Assembly (NCBI GenBank): GCA_903920405.1
Contig: CAIXMC010000437.1
Span: forward strand, 1 to 5,023
Reading direction: 5' to 3'
Source: an uncultured beta proteobacterium
GTDB taxonomy: Bacteria > Pseudomonadota > Gammaproteobacteria > Burkholderiales > Burkholderiaceae_C
Length of the DNA stretch: 5,023 nucleotides
A model generated the notes under the pieces. That model saw only the letters and a program-made list of their open reading frames with translations. It searched no databases and was not told where the DNA came from. Of this stretch, positions 1 to 4,968 are shown piece after piece. Position numbers and translations under genes: made by a program. Each line of letters starts with the position of its first letter. Positions within the stretch are counted from its first letter, which is position 1.

Positions 1-226
1 AATACAACCGACCCTCGAAGGCAAGACCGAGAAACAGAAGAATTTGCAACCCGTTCGAAGTTTAGCTTGGGCATCCTGGATGATCGCACGTATGGGAGGC
101 TGGAAGGGCTACGCCAGCGAGCGCAAACCCGGCCCCATCACGATGCACTACGGACTCACTCGCTTTGCTCTCATCGCTGCCGGATGGCATGCCGCCATGG
201 CTGTAAAAAATGTGTGCATACCTTAG
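1..226 (+). mobile_element. Right-hand end of an IS4-family insertion sequence (left part outside window)
   Basis: The transposase C-terminus defines an insertion sequence entering from the left. The likely right end is close to the stop codon. Bases 208-226 read AAATGTGTGCATACCTTAG, which resembles the Tn5-type end (ATGTGTATAAG...CAG read outward), especially the ATGTGT core. The sequence from 227 onward matches part of a REP repeat elsewhere in the window, so the IS boundary is probably at or within a few bases of 226. The left inverted repeat and target duplication cannot be seen, so the exact boundary is inference. Confidence 0.6.
2..226 (+). CDS. IS4-family (Tn5/IS50-like) transposase, C-terminal part
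   Basis: This frame is open from base 2 to the TAG at 224-226 and has no start codon that makes sense inside the window, so it is the last 74 residues of a longer protein that begins upstream. The residues match the C-terminal end of Tn5-like IS4-family transposases: an LEGKTEKQKN stretch, then LAWASWMIARMGGWKGY, then KPGPITMHYGLTRF and a final GWHAAMAV helix. Tn5 transposase has a comparable LAW...IAKLGGF...GWEAL ending. This part lies after the catalytic DDE core and is mainly involved in protein-protein contact in Tn5. The catalytic residues are outside the window, so whether the element is intact or active cannot be judged. The family call is from recognised motifs, not from a search. Confidence 0.85.
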   Translation: MQPTLEGKTEKQKNLQPVRSLAWASWMIARMGGWKGYASERKPGPITMHYGLTRFALIAAGWHAAMAVKNVCIP

Positions 227-239
227 CCGGGGAATGAAG
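227..239 (+). repeat. REP remnant next to the IS end
   Basis: CCGGGGAATGAAG at 227-239 is identical over 13 bases to 2037-2049, which is the 3' edge of the intact REP copy at 2011-2042 plus its flank. The rest of the palindrome that should lie to the left is missing and transposase sequence is there instead. It looks like a REP copy cut by the insertion sequence. Thirteen bases is a short match, so chance cannot be fully excluded. Confidence 0.45.
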
Positions 240-268
240 GGGCCAAAGGCCAAACAATGAAGGCCCCA

Positions 269-300
269 TCCCGGATTGCGCTTCGCTTCATCCGGGCTAC
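269..300 (-). repeat. REP palindrome, copy 1
   Basis: This is a 32-base imperfect palindrome whose minus-strand reading begins GTAGCCCGGATGAAGCG and ends CAATCCGGGA. The outer arms CCCGGAT / ATCCGGG pair over 7 bases, and the GC-rich centre can pair further. It matches the four copies at 1959-2147 with 1-3 differences each. It lies between the IS end and the caspase promoter region. Elements of this kind act in other bacteria as transcript stabilisers, gyrase or IHF targets, or IS landing sites, and are moved by RAYT transposases. No RAYT gene is visible here. Confidence 0.85.
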
Positions 301-320
301 CGTTCCAAAGGTGCTGACAT

Positions 321-348
321 TTGACATCGGTATCATTGCGCCTTTATT
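321..348 (+). promoter_or_regulatory. Candidate sigma-70 promoter for the caspase gene
   Basis: A perfect TTGACA (321-326) is followed after 16 bases by TTTATT (343-348), a 4-of-6 match to TATAAT. Transcription would start near 355, leaving a leader of only about 20 bases before the ATG at 378. The position, just upstream of the chosen start and downstream of a REP copy, fits a dedicated promoter. No operator is recognised. The -10 box is weak, so this is a candidate only. Confidence 0.45.
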
Positions 349-377
349 CCTGCCTCCAATCCACGTTGTTGACTGCC

Positions 378-1880
378 ATGAACGCTATCCAAGCCTTGCA
401 TCGCCACCTGATATGGTGTTTCTTGTTGTTTTGCTCTGTCATGTGCCCTGCGGCGGCTGAAAACCGCGTGGCACTGGTGATTGGCAATGCCGCCTACGAA
501 GACAAGCCTCTGCGCAACCCGGTCAATGACGCCAATGACGTGGCAGCCGAGCTTCGTCGGGCTGGCTTTACCGTCAAACCCCACCTGAATCTGAACCGTC
601 GCGGCCTTCACGATGCCATTCGACAATTCAGCGCGCAGGCCCAGTTGGCTCAACTGGCGGTGGTGTATTACTCGGGACACGGCATGCAAAGCGGGGGTGA
701 AAATTATCTGATTCCCACAGATGCCCGCATCAATGATGAAAAAGACGTTCGCAGCGAAGGCATTGCCCTGCGCGATCTGCTCAATGACCTGGACGAAGCC
801 AAGGTGCAGAGAACCGTGGTCGTTCTGGACGCCTGCCGCGACAACCCCTATCAAACCCGCTCCAAAGGCACCAAAAAAGGGCTGGCACGGGTAGAAACTT
901 CAGGCAATGCCACCGTGGTGGCCTTTGCCACGGCGGATGGCAAAACAGCCGACGACGGCACGGGTCGCAATGGGGTCTATACCACGGCGCTGCTGGGGCA
1001 ATTGCGCCAACCGGCACAAGACATCCGCGACCTTCTGGATGAAACCGCCAACGAAGTGGCACGGCAAACCAAAGACCAAAAGCCCAAAATCTACGGCGAC
1101 ACCGGCGCCTTCAAGGGGGTGTATCTCAGTGGCAGCAAACCGGTGGCATCCCCCCCTGTTCAGGTCGCCAGCCTCAAGCCAGAACCGGTGCAGGTCACCC
1201 CGCAGCCTGGCCAAAACGGCGGCATCAGCCTGGAAGACTTGGCCAAAGAAGAAGCGACGCGCCAGCAATGGGCGCAATGGCAGACGCGGATGAAGACGGA
1301 CTATGACAAGACGGCGGCCTTTGCGGGCAGTGCGGACTTGCAGGTCAAGGCGTGGGACAGGTTTTTGTCGGCCTGGGCGCAAGACAACCCCATGAGCCGT
1401 GAGGACGAGACCTTGAGAGCGCAGGCGACGGCAGCACGTCAGGCCAAGGAAGCATCTGAACGGCAGGCTGCAGCGCGTCAGCCCCAGGAGCCTGTTGCCA
1501 GACCGGAAGGACGATTTGTTCTTGGCAATGCTGGCACGATCAAAGATGGTAAAACGGGCTTGGAGTGGAGCCAGTCTGACAACGGATCGGACATTGATTG
1601 GAACGAGGCCACCCGTTATTGCGACAACAAAGGGGGTGGCTGGCGGTTGCCTACGGTTTCAGAACTGCAGGGCATTGTTGACACTTCGCAGTCTGTACTT
1701 TGTGGCTCGTACAAATGTAGAACCTCTTCAGAGTTTAGATTAACTAATTTTGCGTTCTGGAGCAATGAGCTCAACGGTTCCTCCAAGGCCTTTACTGTTA
1801 ATCTCGACTATGGTACTCGGTACGCTTATCATGTCAAGAACCGCATCCTCAAACGGGCTTTGTGTGTGCGGCGTCCCTGA
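378..1880 (+). CDS. Exported caspase-like (peptidase C14) protein with C-terminal DUF1566/Lcl domain
   Basis: This 500-residue protein is a probable Arg/Lys-type cysteine protease (orthocaspase) exported across the inner membrane. Residues 1-27 form a Sec signal peptide with a hydrophobic core (IWCFLLFCSVM) and likely cleavage after AAA. The caspase fold runs over about residues 29-252: RVALVIGNAAY at its start, catalytic His101 in YYSGHGMQ, catalytic Cys153 in LDACRDNPY, and the conserved GKTADDGTGRNGVYT near 188-202. Residues 255-310 are a Pro/Gln-rich linker and about 310-375 is an Ala/Gln/Glu-rich helical stretch. Residues 378-500 match DUF1566/Lcl_C (DGKTGLEW, WRLPTVSEL, FWSNE, final ALCVR), a lectin-like fold. 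Four cysteines there (415, 442, 447, 496) could form disulfides after export. The ATG at 378 was chosen over a TTG at 321 because it puts the signal peptide at the N-terminus and because 321 coincides with a -35 box. No clear Shine-Dalgarno precedes 378. The protease is not fused to DUF4384, a domain often attached to such proteases; DUF4384-like proteins are encoded just downstream. The substrate is unknown. Confidence 0.93.
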   Translation: MNAIQALHRHLIWCFLLFCSVMCPAAAENRVALVIGNAAYEDKPLRNPVNDANDVAAELRRAGFTVKPHLNLNRRGLHDAIRQFSAQAQLAQLAVVYYSGHGMQSGGENYLIPTDARINDEKDVRSEGIALRDLLNDLDEAKVQRTVVVLDACRDNPYQTRSKGTKKGLARVETSGNATVVAFATADGKTADDGTGRNGVYTTALLGQLRQPAQDIRDLLDETANEVARQTKDQKPKIYGDTGAFKGVYLSGSKPVASPPVQVASLKPEPVQVTPQPGQNGGISLEDLAKEEATRQQWAQWQTRMKTDYDKTAAFAGSADLQVKAWDRFLSAWAQDNPMSREDETLRAQATAARQAKEASERQAAARQPQEPVARPEGRFVLGNAGTIKDGKTGLEWSQSDNGSDIDWNEATRYCDNKGGGWRLPTVSELQGIVDTSQSVLCGSYKCRTSSEFRLTNFAFWSNELNGSSKAFTVNLDYGTRYAYHVKNRILKRALCVRRP

Positions 1881-1958
1881 GCATGGTGCTGGGGAATTTG
1901 GCTATTTGGTGATTTGATTATTTTTTCCGCCGAAGGCGCTGTGTGGCCTGTGGCCCCC

Positions 1959-1990
1959 TCCCGGATTGCGCTGCGCTTCATCCGGGCTAC
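1959..1990 (-). repeat. REP palindrome, copy 2
   Basis: This has the same 32-base palindrome and orientation as the copy at 269-300, with one substitution in the central loop (GCTGCGC in place of GCTTCGC). The arms CCCGGAT / ATCCGGG are intact. It is the first of four copies downstream of the caspase gene and lies 78 bases past its stop, where it could protect the 3' end of the transcript. Confidence 0.85.
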
Positions 1991-2010
1991 GTGTCGCCCT
2001 GCAAAATTTG

Positions 2011-2042
2011 GTATCCCGGATGGAGCGAAGCGCAATCCGGGG
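2011..2042 (+). repeat. REP palindrome, copy 3
   Basis: This copy is in the opposite orientation to copy 2, from which it is separated by 20 bases. It starts GTATCCCGG where the others have GTAGCCCGG. The core GGAGCGAAGCGCAATCCGGGG equals that of the next copy. Its 3' flank GGAATGAAG is shared with the remnant beside the IS end at 231-239. Confidence 0.85.
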
Positions 2043-2053
2043 AATGAAGAACC

Positions 2054-2085
2054 GTAGCCCGGATGGAGCGAAGCGCAATCCGGGG
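2054..2085 (+). repeat. REP palindrome, copy 4
   Basis: This copy has the same orientation as copy 3, 11 bases away, and differs from it at one position within the 32 bases (G for T at the fourth base). Together with the inverted copy at 2116-2147 it forms a larger inverted pair matching at 29 of 32 positions around a 30-base spacer. That resembles the paired arrangement (BIME) known for REP elements. Confidence 0.87.
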
Positions 2086-2115
2086 GTGGCCTCCATTGTT
2101 TTGCCTTTGTGCCCA

Positions 2116-2147
2116 TCCCGGATTACGCTTCGCTTCATCCGGGCTAC
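2116..2147 (-). repeat. REP palindrome, copy 5
   Basis: This is an inverted partner of copy 4. Relative to copy 1 it has one substitution (GATTACGC in place of GATTGCGC), and the arms are intact. It ends 133 bases before the start codon of the first operon gene, so it lies upstream of, or in, the operon leader. Confidence 0.85.
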
Positions 2148-2247
2148 AGGTCTGTCTCTTTTCATGGATCGAACCAGCATTAAACTTATGATCCGACGTT
2201 TTTCAATGTGTCACGTCAATGAGGTTATTGTTCAACACTTCAACCCC

Positions 2248-2262
2248 TTGCCGTTCAGGCAA
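2248..2262 (+). promoter_or_regulatory. Small hairpin just upstream of the operon ribosome-binding site
   Basis: TTGCC (2248-2252) and GGCAA (2258-2262) are perfect complements around a 5-base loop, ending 6 bases before the AGGAGA (2269-2274) that serves the ATG at 2281. It could affect translation or transcript processing. The stem is only 5 base pairs and there is no T-run after it, so it is not a terminator and may be chance. Confidence 0.25.
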
Positions 2263-2280
2263 AATAACAGGAGATTAACC

Positions 2281-2895
2281 ATGAATGCACTGTCTCGCAC
2301 TTTATCCACCGCCATGCTGGTCGCGGCTGTATCAACAACACAAGGGGCGACCACAACCAAGGACATTGTTCTTGACCGGGTTTCTTCACCGTGGGTGACG
2401 ACGGTCAATGTGCCGGTTCAAAATGCGGTGGTCGTTGGGGACGCCATGGCCGTCAGTGTGTTGCTGGAACGGCCTGACGGCACTCTTATCCCCAAGAGTA
2501 CCAACTCGATTTTTCGGACGGGCGATCGTTTTCGTGTCAAATTGCTGGCCTCGCGCGACTCGCGTGTGTCGCTCTACAACACCAACCCCAAAGGTGAAAT
2601 GAACCCCAAACCGGTATGGCATGGCCAGGTAAAGAGCGGACTTGAAACCATCAGTTCCCGCTTGGCCTTGACGGGGAATTCTGGTGTTGACCAATTGCAC
2701 GTTGTGATGGAACCCGTGAAGGAATCCGGCATCGTGACCTGGCTTTCCAACTGGTTGCGTTCTGCCCAGGCAGGTGGCAGCAGTAGCAAGGACATTCAAC
2801 TGGATGTGCAAAATACGCCCCAAACCACTTACTTGCTCAACGCAAACGGACAAGGTCTGGTGAGCACCGTGCAAATTGTCCACGCGCCGCGCTAA
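2281..2895 (+). CDS. Exported DUF4384-like protein, first gene of the operon
   Basis: This is a 204-residue protein. The ATG at 2281 has AGGAGA six bases upstream and opens directly into a signal peptide (residues 1 to about 23, core STAMLVAAVST); longer in-frame starts would run through REP DNA. The mature part begins TTTKDIVLD. About residues 76-145 resemble DUF4384: FRTGDRFRVKLLAS, then VSLYNTNPKGE, and a final strand DQLHVVMEP, in the pattern 'threshold strand, Gly-Asp turn, displayed strand, envelope loop'. The usual phe-pro signature in the middle of DUF4384 is not evident, so the assignment is moderate. The C-terminal segment after about 168 (SKDIQLDVQN...TTYLLNANGQGLVSTVQI) is predicted beta-rich and partly echoes the N-terminal KDIVLD. 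There are no cysteines and no enzyme motif. The next gene starts 41 bases on. The likely role is as a periplasmic binding or structural partner of the caspase; this is inferred from context. Confidence 0.85.
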   Translation: MNALSRTLSTAMLVAAVSTTQGATTTKDIVLDRVSSPWVTTVNVPVQNAVVVGDAMAVSVLLERPDGTLIPKSTNSIFRTGDRFRVKLLASRDSRVSLYNTNPKGEMNPKPVWHGQVKSGLETISSRLALTGNSGVDQLHVVMEPVKESGIVTWLSNWLRSAQAGGSSSKDIQLDVQNTPQTTYLLNANGQGLVSTVQIVHAPR

Positions 2896-2936
2896 CACGC
2901 CAGAATTGACTCGTCCACTATTTCAAGGAGATTTTT

Positions 2937-3719
2937 ATGAACATCAGCACCTTATTGGGTTTCATCGGTCGGCCGTTGATGGCGGTCATCCTCATGGCCT
3001 TGACCACAGGCGCGTTGGCGCAAAAGGACAAAACGATCGTTTCTGAGCCTGTTCCGGTTTTTCCTGCGTTTACCCAATGGGTATCGACCTTTGTGACTGT
3101 TTTATCCGAGGTGCCCGTTGCAACGGTGGAAAACGTCCCATTGACACTGATTGCCCCGCCAGCACAAACCCCTTACCAGCCTATGCCGGTGATTTTGGGG
3201 TTGCCTGAATTGCCTTTGGTTGGCAGTGGTATTGCTCAGGCTGCTCAGGCATGGCGTCCGTCGTTCAACTACCAGGGTGTGCATTTGCGGCAGGTGGTGC
3301 TTAATGCAGCAGGCAACAAACGGGAGAGTCGCTCGATGGGTGTTCCGTTGCGTGCAGGTCATCGCTTCAAGCTACGCATTACGCCAACTTTTGATGCCGT
3401 GGCTGAGGTTGACCAGGTGATTGGCGATACCTGGTATGGCAACCGCACCGGACAACTGTACCCACAGGCCGGCATGTCGGTCCACATCAAGGCGGGTGAA
3501 ACTGTGGATATTCCGATGGGTTCACATGAATACTTTACGATGAACCGTCTGGCCAACGAGCGCATGGTGGTGTCCGTTCGCCATGTCCGTGCGGTTGAGG
3601 GTGCGCGCAGCGAGCAACCCGCTTATCGGCAAGACAGCAAGACCGGATCGAGCTATTTGCAACTGGTACCGCCCGGTCAATTCCCCGCCATGGAACAACT
3701 CATCGTTGGTGCATGGTAA
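2937..3719 (+). CDS. Exported protein with C-terminal DUF4384-like domain
   Basis: This is a 260-residue protein. The start at 2937 is set by AAGGAG (2925-2930) six bases upstream and by a signal peptide of about 28 residues (LLGFIGRPLMAVILMALTTGALA, cleavage before Gln29). Residues 30-110 are rich in Pro, Val and Leu and match nothing I recognise. Residues about 132-217 resemble DUF4384: VPLRAGHRFKLRI, then GQLYPQAGMSVHIKAGETVDIP, then RMVVSVRHVRA. The middle element parallels VFPNAMDGANFVAAGTTLGLP in the lipoprotein two genes downstream, which supports shared ancestry. The tail (SKTGSSYLQLVPPGQFPAMEQ) may be a conserved extension. No cysteines or catalytic motif are seen. It lies between the first operon gene (41-base gap) and the OmpA-family gene (32-base gap). 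The function is unknown; a periplasmic partner in the same complex is plausible. Confidence 0.85.
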   Translation: MNISTLLGFIGRPLMAVILMALTTGALAQKDKTIVSEPVPVFPAFTQWVSTFVTVLSEVPVATVENVPLTLIAPPAQTPYQPMPVILGLPELPLVGSGIAQAAQAWRPSFNYQGVHLRQVVLNAAGNKRESRSMGVPLRAGHRFKLRITPTFDAVAEVDQVIGDTWYGNRTGQLYPQAGMSVHIKAGETVDIPMGSHEYFTMNRLANERMVVSVRHVRAVEGARSEQPAYRQDSKTGSSYLQLVPPGQFPAMEQLIVGAW

Positions 3720-3751
3720 CTGTGATTTCCATTTTTTTAGAGGTTAATACC

Positions 3752-4360
3752 ATGAAACTGAGTAACTTTTTGCGGCGCGCTGGCCTGGTATGTGCGATGG
3801 GATTCGTGCTGTTGGGCGTCACGGCTACCTGGGCGCAAGACGATGATGCACCAGAGCCTATCGTCTCGGCACCCAAGATCATCGAGGCGTTGACTGCTCC
3901 CAAAGACATCGTCCCCGATAGGCCCGGCGCAATGTCCCGCCCCAGGCCATCCGCAAGACGTGACGCCGCCATCGACTTGTACGTGCAGTTCACTTTCGGT
4001 TCAGCAGATCTGATGCCGCATGGCAAACGTCAGCTTGACGAGTTGGCCATGGCACTCAATGACCGATCACTGAACGCCTTCGGTTTTCTGCTCGGTGGCC
4101 ATACCGACAGGGTTGGGGATGCCAACTACAACATCAGACTCAGTCTGTTGCGTGCCAATGCAGTGAAGGCTTATCTGGCAGAAGTGCATGGTATGCCCCT
4201 TTCACGCTTGCAAACGGTAGGCTACGGGTTTTCTCGCCTGCTGAACCCAGCTCACCCGACAGCCGCCATCAATCGCCGTGTGGAAGTCCGGCTGCTCGCA
4301 AGCAGTGGTACACCTGTTTATCAGAACGGCGATGACCGGCTGGTACCAACCCCCAGATGA
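3752..4360 (+). CDS. OmpA-family peptidoglycan-binding protein
   Basis: This is a 202-residue exported protein. ATG 3752 was chosen over an in-frame upstream start at 3713, which lies inside the previous gene, because TAGAGG sits 8 bases before it and a clean signal peptide follows (KLSNFLRRAGLVCAMGFVLLGVTATWA, cleavage before Gln29). Residues about 29-70 are a Pro/acidic then basic linker. Residues 74-183 form an OmpA C-terminal domain: VQFTFGSADL, GHTDRVGDANYNIRLS, LLRANAVKAYL, VGYGFSRLLNP and NRRVEVRLL. Asp119 and Arg134, 15 residues apart, occupy the positions that bind diaminopimelate of peptidoglycan in OmpA. There is no beta-barrel and no lipobox, so it is a soluble periplasmic or complex-bound anchor rather than a porin. 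Its stop TGA overlaps an in-frame ATG (4357) of the next reading frame. It probably tethers the operon's products to the cell wall. Confidence 0.93.
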   Translation: MKLSNFLRRAGLVCAMGFVLLGVTATWAQDDDAPEPIVSAPKIIEALTAPKDIVPDRPGAMSRPRPSARRDAAIDLYVQFTFGSADLMPHGKRQLDELAMALNDRSLNAFGFLLGGHTDRVGDANYNIRLSLLRANAVKAYLAEVHGMPLSRLQTVGYGFSRLLNPAHPTAAINRRVEVRLLASSGTPVYQNGDDRLVPTPR

Positions 4361-4404
4361 AACCCGTTCACCTTTTGAATCTCACTTTTGCCAGGAGCCA
4401 TCGT

Positions 4405-4938
4405 ATGAACCACCCTGTTTGGATCAGTTCTGTCGTGTTGAGCATTTTCCTTGTGCTGTCAGGATGTGCCAATCCATCTGGCACCGTCAGCGCTGCTCCA
4501 CCCAGCACGGACGATGCCGCTTTGCTGCATCGCATGGACACTGTGATGCGTCAAGCCACCCCGTCAATGGCTGTCAGCCTGAAGCTGTCAGCCGATCAAG
4601 TCAAAACGGGGGACCCCATTGTGGCGGAGGTACGTACCAGCACGACGGGCTATGTGTATTTGTTCCAGATTGGAACCGATGGCCGCAGTTTGAGCCTGGT
4701 GTTTCCCAACGCCATGGACGGTGCCAATTTCGTGGCCGCAGGTACAACTTTGGGTTTGCCACGCCCAAGCTGGCGCATGTCTGCCCGCGGCCCGGCCGGG
4801 GTAGGCCACCTGATGGCAGTGGTCACGGACAAGCCGTTGGACATCATGGCGCTGCAAATCAATACGATTCAGGGCATGCTGCAAGTTACCTTGCCCTACG
4901 GTGCCGCCATGGCAACCTTGCGTGAAGTATCACCCTGA
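4405..4938 (+). CDS. DUF4384 lipoprotein
   Basis: This is a 177-residue lipoprotein. The lipobox LSGC places the lipidated cysteine at residue 21; Ala follows it, so outer-membrane sorting is expected. ATG 4405 has AGGAG seven bases upstream. An in-frame ATG at 4357 overlapping the previous stop would add 16 residues with extra positive charge, and cannot be excluded. Residues 57-142 match DUF4384: LSADQVKTGDPIVAEV, TGYVYLFQIGTDGRSLSLVFPN, then FVAAGTTLGLP and GVGHLMAVVTDKPLD. This is the best DUF4384 example in the window. That domain is known fused to caspase and kinase domains in other bacteria but has no established activity. The stretch before it (22-56) is a flexible tether rich in Ser, Pro and Ala. 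The gene lies 44 bases after the OmpA-family gene and 30 before the next, so it is in the same operon. Likely role: membrane-anchored partner of the caspase or OmpA protein (inference). Confidence 0.88.
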   Translation: MNHPVWISSVVLSIFLVLSGCANPSGTVSAAPPSTDDAALLHRMDTVMRQATPSMAVSLKLSADQVKTGDPIVAEVRTSTTGYVYLFQIGTDGRSLSLVFPNAMDGANFVAAGTTLGLPRPSWRMSARGPAGVGHLMAVVTDKPLDIMALQINTIQGMLQVTLPYGAAMATLREVSP

Positions 4939-4968
4939 ACCCGCCGTATTCAAACCGCAGGAGGATCC

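Larger units (their letters stand above)
1881..2280. other. 400-base intergenic region with a REP cluster and an operon leader
   Basis: No credible gene lies here. Bases 1881-1958 are AT-rich around 1905-1926 and hold no hairpin followed by a T-run, so no standard terminator is seen for the caspase gene. Bases 1959-2147 hold four REP copies in the order minus, plus, plus, minus. Bases 2148-2280 form the leader of the downstream operon, with a small hairpin and a good ribosome-binding site but no convincing -35/-10 pair. The best pair found, TTTTCA (2159-2164) with TAAACT after 16 bases, matches consensus at only 4 of 6 in each box. The open frame that extends upstream from the next gene through this region is REP sequence read by chance. 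Confidence 0.7.

Noticed and set aside
239..267. GGGGCC ... GGCCCC inverted pair as a terminator after the transposase
   Set aside because: The stem is 6 base pairs around a 17-base loop and is not followed by a T-run; more likely part of the REP spacer.
257..460. Plus-strand frame of 67 codons overlapping the start of the caspase gene
   Set aside because: It begins in REP sequence, overlaps the caspase gene in another frame, and shows no domain or ribosome-binding site.
333..1382. Long minus-strand frames opposite the caspase gene (333-854, 781-1062, 900-1382)
   Set aside because: They are antisense shadows of a clearly coding GC-rich gene, with atypical composition (His, Arg, Cys or Pro runs) and no recognisable domain.
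1921..1938. T-run next to a CGCC-GAA-GGCG hairpin as a terminator for the caspase gene
   Set aside because: On the plus strand the T-run precedes the hairpin instead of following it. On the minus strand the hairpin is followed by A residues. The stem is only 4 base pairs.
1959..2147. Repeat cluster as a CRISPR array
   Set aside because: The repeats are palindromic, alternate in orientation and have unequal spacers (20, 11 and 30 bases), which fits REP elements and not CRISPR.
1966..2280. In-frame upstream extension of the 204-residue protein, giving 309 residues
   Set aside because: The extra part is REP palindrome read by chance. The ATG at 2281 has a proper ribosome-binding site and starts directly with a signal peptide.
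4278..4925. 215-codon plus-strand frame across the OmpA/lipoprotein junction
   Set aside because: It is the +1 shadow of two well-supported genes, rich in Cys, His and Arg, with no domain.
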